This document shows, piece after piece, positions 1 to 8,797 of a stretch of DNA of 64,000 nt (within the stretch, counting starts at the first letter, position 1; each line of letters begins with the position of its first letter). Below the pieces are notes generated by a model. It did not search any database and was not told the origin of the DNA. It saw only the letters and a program-made list of their open reading frames with translations. Source of the DNA: Acidimicrobiales bacterium (GTDB lineage Bacteria; Actinomycetota; Acidimicrobiia; Acidimicrobiales; Acidimicrobilacustridaceae); the NCBI GenBank assembly GCA_018401565.1, contig JAGYKS010000039.1, forward strand, positions 248,001 to 312,000, in the 5' to 3' direction. The translations under genes were made by a program, and so were the position numbers.

Positions 1-402
1 GTTGCGGACCCCCCGCTGGGACCGATCCACACCGACACCGGCACCGTGGAGGTGGTGATGGCCTCGATGATTTCCATCATGTCGTCGTCAGTCAGTATCG
101 AGCCGCCACTGTCGACCTGCAGGACCAGACCAACGGCACCCACCGCCTGGGCGTCGTCGATGGAGCGAAGGATGAAGTCGGCCATCACCGGGTCGATCAG
201 ACCGTCCACCTTCACCACGTCAATCACACCCGGGTCACCTGCCTCCAACTCGGTGGCCTGCACGCCGGTGGCCTGCAACTCGGTGGCCTGCCCATTTTGC
301 GGATGCTGCCGCCGAAGCGGGAGGGGCCAGCAACGGCGCCGATAATGCAAGCGCCAGCCCACAAATAGCCATCACCACACCGACGATCGGTAGTCTGCGC
401 AC
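1..402 (-). CDS. NfeD-like membrane protease, N-terminal part (partial, frameshifted)
   Basis: The gene runs off the left edge, so only about 130 codons are visible. A GTG at 402 sits behind an AAGGA ribosome-binding site and opens a signal peptide (LALALSAPLLAPPASA). Past a 15-bp tandem repeat the frame changes. From about 298 down to 1 another frame encodes VIDVVKVDGLIDPVMADF and GLVLQVDSGGS, which match the ClpP-class serine protease domain at the start of long NfeD proteins (membrane quality control with stomatin-like partners). The signal peptide and the protease domain must belong together, so an indel near the AAAA/GGG run at 294-301 is likely. The catalytic region lies outside the window. 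Confidence 0.7.
237..293. repeat. 15-bp tandem repeat inside the NfeD-like gene
   Basis: About three and a half units of GGTGGCCTGCAACTC or close variants, with unit starts at 252, 267 and 282. On the minus strand they encode a QATEL/QATGV repeat between the signal peptide and the protease domain. Unit length is a multiple of three. Confidence 0.8.
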
Positions 403-425
403 GACGTCCTTTCGAAAGGGAACGA

Positions 426-1409
426 GTGGATACTGCGCAGTTCTTCGCAGCATCACGTGTGGTCATCGTTGCTGGGAAAGGCGGCGTGGGCAAAACCACG
501 GTTGCTGCCACCCTGGCCAGAGCGGCCGCACGCACCGGTTTGACCACCCTCATCGTTGAAGTTGAGGGCAAGAGCGGTCTGCCGAAACTGTTCGGCCAGA
601 GCACCATCAGCTACGACGAATCCACGCTGTCGGCGGGAGGCGGGCCTGACGGTGCCGCCGACGTGCGAGCCCGGGCCCTCACCCCCGACGACGCCCTGCT
701 GGACTACCTCGCCGACCACGGCCTCAACCGGGTGTCACGGCGTCTGGTGGGTTCAGGGGCCCTCGATCTGGTTGCCACTGCGGCACCGGGTATCCGGGAC
801 ATCCTCATCCTGGGCAAGGTGAAACAGATCGAGGCTGCCGGTGCCCACGACCTGATCGTGCTCGATGCCCCGGCCGCCGGTCACGCCATCAGCTTTCTGC
901 GGTCGGCTGCCGGCCTGCTCGACGCCGTGTCAGTTGGGCCCATCCACACCCAGGCCGCCGAGGTGCTTGCCCTGCTCACCGATCCGGCGCGGTGTCAGGT
1001 GATGCTGGTGACCCTGCCCGAGGAGACACCGGTCAACGAACTGGTGCAAACCGCCTACTCGCTCGAGGAGGACGTCGGCATCAGCCTCGCACCGGTGGTG
1101 GTCAACGGGCTATACCCCGACGTGCGTGGTCTGGACACCGACCCGATGAACGCCGCCGCTGCAGCTGGCATGACCATCGACGCTGCCATGACCGATGCCC
1201 TGGCCGACGCTGCAAGGTTCAGGACCCTTCGCACAGAACTCCAGGCCACCCAGGTGTCACGGCTCGCCCACCAGCTCCCCCTGCCCCAGATCCACCTGCC
1301 GTACCAGTTCACCAGCGATCTCGGGCCCAACGAGCTCGATCATCTGGCGTCGGCGCTGTTGGCGCAGATCCCCGGTCTGCCGTCCATCACGACCGGATCA
1401 CTGCCATGA
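426..1409 (+). CDS. ArsA/GET3-family ATPase, first of a pair
   Basis: 327-residue P-loop ATPase. The deviant Walker A motif GKGGVGKTT lies at about residues 18-26 and a switch-like DAPAAGH at about 145. Two adjacent ArsA/GET3 paralogues are a mycobacterial and actinobacterial arrangement (Rv3679-Rv3680, BagA/BagB), and this is the position of the first. GET3-type ATPases are membrane-targeting or transport ATPases; the actinobacterial substrate is not settled and no ars genes are nearby. The GTG start at 426 follows AAAGGGAACGA. The stop overlaps the next start as ATGA, so the pair is translationally coupled. Divergent from the NfeD-like gene. Confidence 0.85.
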   Translation: MDTAQFFAASRVVIVAGKGGVGKTTVAATLARAAARTGLTTLIVEVEGKSGLPKLFGQSTISYDESTLSAGGGPDGAADVRARALTPDDALLDYLADHGLNRVSRRLVGSGALDLVATAAPGIRDILILGKVKQIEAAGAHDLIVLDAPAAGHAISFLRSAAGLLDAVSVGPIHTQAAEVLALLTDPARCQVMLVTLPEETPVNELVQTAYSLEEDVGISLAPVVVNGLYPDVRGLDTDPMNAAAAAGMTIDAAMTDALADAARFRTLRTELQATQVSRLAHQLPLPQIHLPYQFTSDLGPNELDHLASALLAQIPGLPSITTGSLP

Positions 1410-2524
1410 ACGCACCACCTCTGGGAGGCGACCTCAGCGCGCTTGTGCGGGACCACAGCATCGTGGTGTGCACCGGGTCGGGAGGGGTGGGCAAGACCAC
1501 CACCGCAGCCGTGATCGCCGTGCAGGCGGCCGGTATGGGCCTGCGCGCCGTGGTTGTGACCATCGACCCGGCCAAGCGACTGGCTGACGCCCTCGGTCTG
1601 GAGGGTCTGACCAACACCCCCAGCCGGATCGAAGGGGACTGGTCGGGTGAGTTGTGGGCCCTGATGCTCGACACCAAGGGCACGTTTGACGACCTGGTGG
1701 CCAAGCACGCCACCGATCCCGGTCAGGCCGAGCGCATCCTCACGAACCGTTTCTACCGAAACATCTCCGGGGCCCTGTCGGGCACCCAGGAGTACATGGC
1801 CATGGAAAAGCTCTACGAACTTCACGAGGACTTCGACTTTGACCTGGTGGTGGTCGACACCCCGCCGACGCGCAACGCCCTGGACTTCCTCGACGCCCCC
1901 CAGCGACTCACCCGCTTCCTCGACCACCGCCTCTACCGGATGATGATGGCCCCCACCCGGGGACTGGTTCGGGCCGTGGGCGTGGCCACCCAGGCCTTTG
2001 TGCGCACGGTGTCCAAGGTGGTCGGTGGTGAGGTGGTGGCCGACGCCGTGACGTTCTTCAGGCAGCTCGAGCGGGATGGAGCAAGGAGGTTCCAAGGGAC
2101 GAGCCGACCGCGTGGTCGAACTACTCACCCAGGACAGCACGGCATTCATTCTGGTCACCGCCCCGCGGCCCGACGTGGTGGCTGAGGCCTCACGTGCCAC
2201 GCCGACTGCAGCCGAGAAGGTGGCATCGCGGTGCGCGCCCTGGTGGTGAACCGGGTGCACCCCCGTTTCACCGACGAGGCCGCCGGTCAGCTCCGCCGAC
2301 GCGCCGATGCACTCGACGGCACCGACATGGGAGGGCTGCTCACCAACCTGGCCGACTTCGCCTCCATGGCCGACACAGAACAGAGCCACCTCGACGGGCT
2401 CGCCGCCAGGGTGGCACCAGCTCCGGTGGTGCGGGTGCCGTTTTTGTCCAGTGACGTGCACGACCTCGATGGACTGGCCCAAATCGGTAGCTGGCTGTTC
2501 ATCCCCACTCCCGAGGCCACCTGA
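1406..2524 (+). CDS. ArsA/GET3-family ATPase, second of a pair (two indels)
   Basis: Starts at ATG 1406, overlapping the previous stop. It has Walker A GSGGVGKTTT, a VVTIDPAKRLADALG switch region and DLVVVDTPPTRNALDFLDAP, all typical of actinobacterial ArsA-2/BagB. The frame is open to about 2075. From about 2077 to 2190 the recognisable sequence (RADRVVELLTQDSTAFILV) is in another frame, after which the first frame resumes (VRALVVNRVHPRFTDEAAG) to the stop at 2522-2524. The two shifts compensate, and the stretch 2070-2100 reads like several small insertions. This looks more like sequence error than decay. Expected protein about 370 residues, partner of the upstream ATPase. Confidence 0.8.
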
Positions 2525-2599
2525 AAAACCGGTAGCTCACCACCAACCTCACACCGGCTTGGGCCCCGATCAAGCACGACGAAACCTTTACACCTAGCG

Positions 2600-2605
2600 T
2601 AGAGT
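2600..2605 (+). promoter_or_regulatory. Putative leaderless -10 box (TAGAGT) before a short upstream ORF
   Basis: TAGAGT lies seven bases before ATG 2613, the spacing seen at many gene starts here. It is the best promoter candidate for the rhodopsin transcript, whose own start is 114 bases further on. No convincing -35 box. Confidence 0.35.
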
Positions 2606-2612
2606 CGAAATC

Positions 2613-2711
2613 ATGACGATGTTCCATCCGGGACATCACCGGGGTTGCTTCCACCAGCGGCGTGCGCGGCCACAATGTGTCGTTCTCGTAGGGTCTGGTG
2701 CAACCGACTGA
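2613..2711 (+). CDS. Possible 32-residue leader peptide upstream of the rhodopsin
   Basis: Short ORF, ATG 2613 to TGA 2709-2711. It is histidine-rich near its start (FHPGHHRGCFHQRR) and has two cysteines. It starts seven bases after a TAGAGT box and stops just before the rhodopsin ribosome-binding site, a position suited to a leader peptide. I recognise no homologue, and coding status rests on position only. Confidence 0.25.
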   Translation: MTMFHPGHHRGCFHQRRARPQCVVLVGSGATD

Positions 2712-2726
2712 GCAAGGGGGAAAGCA

Positions 2727-3503
2727 ATGGAAGACATACTCATCAGTAATAACCCGCTGCTTAACGACGTCACACTCACCGGCAACCAATATCTGCTGGT
2801 GTACAACGTGTTCTCATTCGTCGTGGCAGCCATGCTGGGCTCGTTCGTGTATTTCCTCATGAACGCCAACCAGCTGGCCAAGCAGTATCGCAACGCAGCG
2901 GTGATTTCGGCCGTCGTGGTCGGCATCGCCGGTTACCACTACTTCCGGATCTTCTCGGGGTGGGCAGACTTCGAATTCAATGAGGGCTACCGGTACGCCG
3001 ACTGGCTCCTCACCGTGCCGTTGCTGGTCATCGAGTTGTTGATCGTTCTTGGGCTGACCAAGGCCGTGCGTCGACCACTCACCATCCGGCTGGCCATAGC
3101 TGCAGTGCTGATGATCGCCTTGGGCTACCCGGGTGAAATATCGACCGTCGACTCCACCAAGTGGATCTTCTGGGTCCTGTCGATGATCCCGTTCCTGTAC
3201 ATCCTCATCACCCTCGCCGGGCAGATGGGGGCAGCAGCGAAGCGGGAATCGGCCCGGGTGGCAAAGCCGATCAGGTTGGCCATCGTGCTGCTGCTCGTTG
3301 CCTGGCTGGTCTACCCCATTGCCTACCTGTTCCCCGTCTTCTTCGAAGAAGGCAACACCATGGCTGACACGGTTCGTCAGGTGGGCTATTCAATCGCCGA
3401 CCTGGTGGCCAGGCCGGTCTACGGTCTGGTCATTTTTGCCATTGCCAAGGCCCGGACTGCCGAGCTGGAGGGCGAACCCGAAGAGGAGGCTGCGACTGTC
3501 TGA
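2727..3503 (+). CDS. Microbial (type 1) rhodopsin with Arg in place of the Schiff-base Lys
   Basis: 258-residue, seven-helix rhodopsin of the proteorhodopsin/actinorhodopsin type. Helix C reads RYADWLLTVPLLVIE: Arg89, Asp92 (proton acceptor), Thr96 and Glu103 (donor), the DTE set of outward proton pumps. His71 in helix B fits the Asp-His cluster, and helix F has W193, Y196, P197. Helix E has Trp149 where carotenoid-binding xanthorhodopsins have Gly. Helix G keeps counter-ion Asp225 (IADLVARPVYG), but residue 229, which should be the retinal-binding Lys, is Arg (AGG, 3411-3413). One base change would restore AAG. As written the protein cannot form the retinal Schiff base. AGGGGGA precedes ATG 2727. 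No retinal-synthesis gene is in the window. Confidence 0.93.
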   Translation: MEDILISNNPLLNDVTLTGNQYLLVYNVFSFVVAAMLGSFVYFLMNANQLAKQYRNAAVISAVVVGIAGYHYFRIFSGWADFEFNEGYRYADWLLTVPLLVIELLIVLGLTKAVRRPLTIRLAIAAVLMIALGYPGEISTVDSTKWIFWVLSMIPFLYILITLAGQMGAAAKRESARVAKPIRLAIVLLLVAWLVYPIAYLFPVFFEEGNTMADTVRQVGYSIADLVARPVYGLVIFAIAKARTAELEGEPEEEAATV

Positions 3504-3520
3504 CAGTCGTCGCCAACTCG

Positions 3521-3556
3521 CAAGAGCAATGTAAAGAGCAATGGAAAGAGCAATGC
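3521..3556. repeat. 12-bp tandem repeat after the rhodopsin gene
   Basis: Three units close to AAAGAGCAATGG at 3521, 3533 and 3545, between the rhodopsin stop and its terminator hairpin. Confidence 0.8.
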
Positions 3557-3558
3557 AG

Positions 3559-3584
3559 GGGGCGGTCCCATCCGGGGCCGCCCC
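3559..3584 (+). terminator. Terminator-like hairpin after the rhodopsin
   Basis: GGGGCGGTCCC (3559-3569) pairs with GGGGCCGCCCC (3574-3584) around an ATCC loop, with one G-U pair. Only TTGTG follows, so there is no true U-run, as is common in actinobacteria. Confidence 0.6.
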
Positions 3585-3613
3585 TTGTGCATTCCAGATG
3601 CTGACGCCAGTCG

Positions 3614-3676
3614 CAGTTGCGAGACGAAGTTGCAAGATGCCGTTACGAGACGCAGTTGCCAGATGCCGTTGCGAGC
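3614..3676. repeat. Imperfect tandem repeat, rhodopsin-STAS intergenic
   Basis: Two imperfect 25-bp units sharing AGTTGC-AGATGCCGTT-CGAG, preceded by a shorter partial copy. No function visible. Confidence 0.6.
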
Positions 3677-3694
3677 CCGGATCCCGATCGGGTC

Positions 3695-4066
3695 TCAGGC
3701 GCCTTCGTCAGCCGCCAGGTCGTCAACGGCCGGAGCGGTGAGGGCAGCCACGGCCTCGTCGACGGTCTCGGTGACCGGCACGATGCGGTCGAAACCCGTG
3801 GTGTGCAGCAGGCGCATGAGCGTGGGTCGGTTGCAGGCCACGGCAACCTCACCGTCGGCCTCGCGCACCCGCCGGATCCCCCCGATCAGGGCACCCAAAC
3901 CAGCCGAGTCCATGAACGGCACCTCTGACAGGTCAATCAACAACCGCTGCGCCGGGCCCACCGAGGCCAGCACATCCCGGAACTGCGGCACGGTGTAGGC
4001 GTCAAGTTCACCCACTGGCCGACACACGGTGTAGGTGGAATGGTCATGGATCTGGATCTCCAGCAT
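3695..4066 (-). CDS. STAS-domain anti-anti-sigma factor (SpoIIAA/RsbV-like)
   Basis: 123-residue single STAS domain. The phosphorylatable-serine motif is FMDSAGLGALIGGI at about residues 55-68, as in SpoIIAA/RsbV antagonists that release a sigma factor from its anti-sigma kinase. ATG 4066 is preceded by AGGAG. The open frame continues upstream, but the extra residues are not STAS-like. Divergent from a receiver-domain gene, so the two may form one signalling unit (inference). No kinase or sigma gene is adjacent. Confidence 0.88.
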   Translation of the reverse strand: MLEIQIHDHSTYTVCRPVGELDAYTVPQFRDVLASVGPAQRLLIDLSEVPFMDSAGLGALIGGIRRVREADGEVAVACNRPTLMRLLHTTGFDRIVPVTETVDEAVAALTAPAVDDLAADEGA

Positions 4067-4206
4067 GTGGGCTCCTGCGGTCCATTCCCGTCCGGCGGCC
4101 TGCGGGATGCTCCCCGGTGGCCACAGGTCCGGGACAATTCCCGAAATCGAGTACCAAGCGAGCGTACCCCGATGCACAGACCTTGGGGCCTGGCATCCCC
4201 AAGGGG

Positions 4207-4212
4207 TACCCT
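4207..4212 (+). promoter_or_regulatory. Leaderless -10 box (TACCCT)
   Basis: Six bases before GTG 4219 of the receiver-domain gene, which has no ribosome-binding site. Confidence 0.4.
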
Positions 4213-4218
4213 CACGGG

Positions 4219-4740
4219 GTGACGACCGTTCTGCTGGCAACTGACGCCGACTGGATCTTCGACGAGGTTGACGCCGCCCTTGGGGGCGACGGCACCACGG
4301 TGCACCGGGTGCGTGCCGGGGTTGACGTGGTTCCGGCGTGCCGAAAGCTCGAACCAGACCTGCTGGTGCTCGACATGCAGATCGGCAGCATGGGTGGAAT
4401 GGCCACCTGCATGGCTGTTCGCCAGGAAGAAGAGGCCGGCCGCCTCAACACCGTTGCCATCATGATGCTGCTTGATCGCACGCCCGACATGTTCCTGGCC
4501 CAACGCAGCGACACCGACGGCTGGTTGGTCAAGCCCATCGACGCCTTCCGCCTGCGACGCTGTGCCACGGCGCTGCTCAACGGGGGCGACTGGTTTGAGG
4601 GGGTTGCCGCCGAACCGACCGCCGACGGTGGCGGGACCGATGACAGTGGAGAGACTGCTGACAGTGGCGACATCCCGGCGTCAGACGTCGGCGACCCTGA
4701 TGCATCGGGAGCCGAGTCCGCCACCGCCGACGCCAGCTGA
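4219..4740 (+). CDS. Response-regulator receiver-domain protein
   Basis: 173 residues. The N-terminal two thirds resemble a CheY-type receiver: VLLATDADW at the start (acidic pocket), the candidate phospho-acceptor Asp in LLVLDMQIGSMGG, and the conserved Lys in WLVKPID. No output domain is present. The C-terminal 45 residues are acidic and low in complexity (Asp, Gly, Ser, Ala). GTG 4219 is chosen because the domain starts there and a TACCCT box lies six bases before it. Its likely partner is unknown, possibly the divergent STAS protein. Confidence 0.75.
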   Translation: MTTVLLATDADWIFDEVDAALGGDGTTVHRVRAGVDVVPACRKLEPDLLVLDMQIGSMGGMATCMAVRQEEEAGRLNTVAIMMLLDRTPDMFLAQRSDTDGWLVKPIDAFRLRRCATALLNGGDWFEGVAAEPTADGGGTDDSGETADSGDIPASDVGDPDASGAESATADAS

Positions 4741-4795
4741 CAACCAACCCCGGTTTCCGGGCATCAGGGTCAGGGGCTAGGGTCGCACTCATTCG

Positions 4796-4872
4796 CGGGC
4801 TGTAGCGCAGCTTGGTAGCGCGCCTCGTTCGGGACGAGGAGGTCGTGGGTTCGAATCCCGCCAGCCCGACCA
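4796..4872 (+). tRNA. tRNA-Pro (anticodon CGG)
   Basis: Cloverleaf: acceptor CGGGCTG (4796-4802) pairs with CAGCCCG. Anticodon stem CCTCG/CGAGG holds loop TTCGGGA. T-arm is GTGGG-TTCGAAT-CCCGC. A is the discriminator and CCA (4870-4872) is encoded. TAGGGT at 4779-4784 is a candidate -10 box. Confidence 0.96.
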
Positions 4873-4873
4873 C

Positions 4874-4900
4874 ACGCCCGCTGTCACCGGCAGCGGGCGT
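4874..4900 (+). terminator. Hairpin terminator after tRNA-Pro
   Basis: ACGCCCGCTG (4874-4883) pairs perfectly with CAGCGGGCGT (4891-4900) around a seven-base loop, starting two bases after the tRNA. Confidence 0.7.
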
Positions 4901-4983
4901 CTGTGTTCCCCGAGCACCACCGTCATGACCCTGTGCACCGTGGCACCCGACCGGCCCGCAGGACTCCTCGTGCGTGCCACAGC

Positions 4984-4989
4984 TAGCGT
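4984..4989 (+). promoter_or_regulatory. Leaderless -10 box (TAGCGT)
   Basis: Six bases before ATG 4996 of the MazG-like gene. Confidence 0.45.
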
Positions 4990-4995
4990 CCCGGG

Positions 4996-5262
4996 ATGGA
5001 ACTGAGTGCCCTGCAACAGTTGATGGACGACCTCTACGGCGACGCCGACCGACAACGGGGCATTGCCGCCACCGTGGCCTGGTTGTGCGAGGAACTTGGT
5101 GAGTTGGCCCAGGCCGTCCGCAAGGGGACCGTCGACGAGCAGCGCCATGAACTCGGCGACGTGCTGGCGTGGCTGGCGTCACTCGCCAACCAACTGGATC
5201 TGTCGCTTGACGACGCAGTCCAGCGGTTCGTCGACGATCCACCACCGCTGTCGGACGCCTGA
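4996..5262 (+). CDS. MazG-like nucleotide pyrophosphohydrolase
   Basis: 88-residue single-domain MazG. The metal-binding motif is EELGE in WLCEELGELAQAVRKG, followed by ELGD in HELGDVLAWLASLANQ, i.e. EExxE then ExxD. Such proteins hydrolyse NTPs or dNTPs to monophosphates, often damaged or non-canonical ones; the substrate cannot be read here. A TAGCGT box six bases before ATG 4996 supports the start. Confidence 0.88.
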   Translation: MELSALQQLMDDLYGDADRQRGIAATVAWLCEELGELAQAVRKGTVDEQRHELGDVLAWLASLANQLDLSLDDAVQRFVDDPPPLSDA

Positions 5263-5340
5263 GCAGCGCACAGGCGTCGCAGGCGGCAAGGCGACAGGGC
5301 GGCGGCTGGTGCGCCTCCCGCCCCAACCGGGAAACCTGCG

Positions 5341-6472
<1,132 letters not shown>

Positions 6473-6513
6473 CCGAGCAGTCAGGCGACAGTCAGCCGAC
6501 AGCAGTACGCAGG

Positions 6514-7773
6514 TCAGTCCACCAGGGTGGGGCCGTCGGCAAGCGAAAAGGCGTCGTGCAGGGCCTGCACGGACGCCTCCACCTGGGACTCGCGCACCAC
6601 GCACGAGATCCGGATGGCCGACGTGGAGATCATCTCGATGTTGATGTCGTTGGCCGCCATGGTCTCGAACACCGTGGCTGCCACCCCGGGGTGCGACCGC
6701 ATGCCGGCTCCCACCACGCTGACTCTGGCGATGCCGTCGTCGGTGCTGACCCGCCGGGCCCCAACCTCGGTGGCCATGCGCTCACACACCGGAGCCGCCC
6801 GCTCGAGCTCGCCGTGGGGCACGGTGAACGAAATGTCGGTGTAGCCATCAGCCGACGTGTTCTGCACGATCATGTCCACGTTCACGGCGGCGTCGGCCAG
6901 GGCCCGAAACAGGCTGGCAGCGATGCCCGGGCGGTCGGGCACGCCGAGGATGGTGACCTTGGCCTCGTCGATGTCATGGGTTACCGCCGACACGATTGCC
7001 TGTTCCATGTCCTGCTCCTCTGTCGAATCGCCCGTCGTGGTCACCAGTGTCCCCAACTCCCAGGTGAATGCCGATCGCACGTGCAGGTCCACCCCGTGGG
7101 TACGGGCGAACTCCACCGACCGCATGGCCGGCTTGGGGCAGCCGTTTGCGGTCATCTCCAGCAACTCGTCAAACGAGATGCGCTCCATCTTGCGGGCGTC
7201 GGGCACCAACCGGGGATCGCTGGTGAACACGCCGCTCACATCGGTGTACAGCTCACACACCTGGGCTCCCAGGGCGTGGGCCAACGCCACAGCGGTGGTG
7301 TCGGAGCCTCCCCGACCCAAAAACGTGACGTCGTTGTCGTGCGACACCCCCTGGGCCCCGCCCACAACAGGGACCCGTCCGGCGTCGATGGCGGCCCGGA
7401 TGCGATCAGGACGCACATCGAGGATCTTGGCGTCGGTGTGGGTGCTGTCGGTGACGAACCCGGCCTGACTCCCGGTGAACGAGTCGGCGCCCACACCCAT
7501 CTCGTTGAGTGCCATGCACAACAGGGCCATGGCCTTGCGCTCACCGGCGGTGATGAGCATGTCCATCTCACGCCCAGGTGGCGAGGCCGACACCTCGCGG
7601 GCGGCACGGAGCAGATCGTCGGTCTCTTTGCCCATGGCGCTCACCACCACAACCGGCCGGGCTCCGTGACGCTGGGTGCGGGCCACATGGTCGGCCACGG
7701 CGCGCATGCGTTCGGTGTCGGCAACCGACGTGCCGCCGAACTTCTGCACCACGATGGGTCCCGGGTCGCTCAC
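6514..7773 (-). CDS. lysC: Aspartate kinase
   Basis: 419 residues. The N-terminal amino-acid kinase domain starts with VVQKFGGTSVAD and contains GRGGSDTTAVALA. The C-terminal third holds two ACT domains (VTILGVPDRPGIAASLF and VSVVGAGMRSHPGVAATVF), the usual site of lysine/threonine feedback. It phosphorylates aspartate in the first step of the aspartate family. GTG 7773 is preceded by TAGACT at eight bases and no ribosome-binding site. A downstream internal start for a separate regulatory subunit, as in corynebacteria, was not resolved. Confidence 0.97.
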   Translation of the reverse strand: MSDPGPIVVQKFGGTSVADTERMRAVADHVARTQRHGARPVVVVSAMGKETDDLLRAAREVSASPPGREMDMLITAGERKAMALLCMALNEMGVGADSFTGSQAGFVTDSTHTDAKILDVRPDRIRAAIDAGRVPVVGGAQGVSHDNDVTFLGRGGSDTTAVALAHALGAQVCELYTDVSGVFTSDPRLVPDARKMERISFDELLEMTANGCPKPAMRSVEFARTHGVDLHVRSAFTWELGTLVTTTGDSTEEQDMEQAIVSAVTHDIDEAKVTILGVPDRPGIAASLFRALADAAVNVDMIVQNTSADGYTDISFTVPHGELERAAPVCERMATEVGARRVSTDDGIARVSVVGAGMRSHPGVAATVFETMAANDINIEMISTSAIRISCVVRESQVEASVQALHDAFSLADGPTLVD

Positions 7774-7781
7774 AGCCGCTG

Positions 7782-7787
7782 AGTCTA
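7782..7787 (-). promoter_or_regulatory. Leaderless -10 box for lysC (TAGACT)
   Basis: Eight bases before GTG 7773 on the minus strand. Confidence 0.45.
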
Positions 7788-7837
7788 TGGCCGGGCGTCA
7801 TGTGGTCCAGCATCGTTTCCGGTACGGTTCCACGTCC

Positions 7838-8722
7838 ATGGCACGACCCACCAGCAATCGCCAACGCAGCCAGGCCGCGTCCCACCAGCGCCGTCAACGC
7901 GCCCACACCGCCGCCGAGCGCGCCCAGCGGCGCCGCAAGGTGGTGGCTGCGGTCGTGGTGGCGGGTCTGGTCCTGTCCAGCGGAGGTGCGGTCGTGGCCG
8001 TTGCCCTGGGCTCACTGGGCGGGGGTTCCACCCCTGCGACCACGACGTCGGTTCCCACCCCGCCGACCACCCCGACTGGCGATGCGGTGGTGGTACCCCT
8101 TCCCGCCATCGGGGCATCGGCCGCCGCCGACGTGCCGTGTCCGGCTGCCGACGGGTCGTCACCGCGCACCACCTCGTTTGCCGGACCTCCCCCGAACTGC
8201 CTGCCCACCAACGCTGACGGAAGTATCGACACCTCGGTGAACCTCACCGCCGTGGTGAGCACCACCGTCGGAGACCTCACCTACCTGCTCAGCACCGAAC
8301 GGGCCCCGCAGACCGTGAACAGCTTCGTGTTCCTGGCCCGCTACGGGTACTTCGACGGTGCCCCGTTTGACATCATCATTCCGCTGGCCTGGGCCGAGGC
8401 CGGCGCCAACTTCATCGACGCCCCCTACAGCGATCAGGCCGGTCCGGGCTGGCTGGTTGAGCGCGAATCGCCCGAGCAGGGCATGGTGTCCACCCCGGGC
8501 ATGCTGGCCATGGCCACCACCCCCGACGGCTCGTCACGTCCGGGCCGACTGCTGGTGGCGCTCGGCGACCAGGCAGCGGCGCTGCCGATTCCCACCACGT
8601 TTTTTGGCGTGCTGCTCGATGGCACCACCACCCTGGCCGCCATTCAGCGATCGGGGCGTGAGGACGGTCAACCCTCAGCTGTGGTGCTGATCGAGCGGAT
8701 CACCGTGGACGTCGTCGACTGA
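7838..8722 (+). CDS. Membrane-anchored cyclophilin-like peptidyl-prolyl isomerase
   Basis: 294 residues. A basic, Gln/Arg-rich N-terminus precedes one membrane helix at about 34-60 (VVAAVVVAGLVLSSGGAVV), then a Thr/Pro-rich linker and a cyclophilin-like domain from about 130 (TVGDLTYLLSTERAPQTVNSFVFLARYGYFDGAPF). A short LPTNADGSIDTS segment precedes the domain, as in related actinobacterial proteins. Predicted to assist folding outside the membrane. The start is ATG 7838; TACGGT lies nine bases upstream. Next to a membrane FKBP of similar layout. Confidence 0.82.
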   Translation: MARPTSNRQRSQAASHQRRQRAHTAAERAQRRRKVVAAVVVAGLVLSSGGAVVAVALGSLGGGSTPATTTSVPTPPTTPTGDAVVVPLPAIGASAAADVPCPAADGSSPRTTSFAGPPPNCLPTNADGSIDTSVNLTAVVSTTVGDLTYLLSTERAPQTVNSFVFLARYGYFDGAPFDIIIPLAWAEAGANFIDAPYSDQAGPGWLVERESPEQGMVSTPGMLAMATTPDGSSRPGRLLVALGDQAAALPIPTTFFGVLLDGTTTLAAIQRSGREDGQPSAVVLIERITVDVVD

Positions 8723-8783
8723 CCGAACCACCCCGCAAAAGCCGCTTTATGGGGCCGCGTCCTGTCCCTGCCGCCACAGTTGG

Positions 8784-8789
8784 TAACGT
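8784..8789 (+). promoter_or_regulatory. Leaderless -10 box (TAACGT)
   Basis: Eight bases before ATG 8798 of the FKBP gene. Confidence 0.4.
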
Positions 8790-8797
8790 CCCCGGCC

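Noticed and set aside
2640-2695. Sigma-70-like promoter directly before the rhodopsin
   Set aside because: TTGCTT at 2645 has no -10 box at a workable distance; TAGGGT at 2689 has no -35 partner. Not strong enough to list.
4796-4900. tRNA-Pro as an integration site for a mobile element
   Set aside because: No integrase and no repeat of the tRNA 3' end downstream; only core genes follow.
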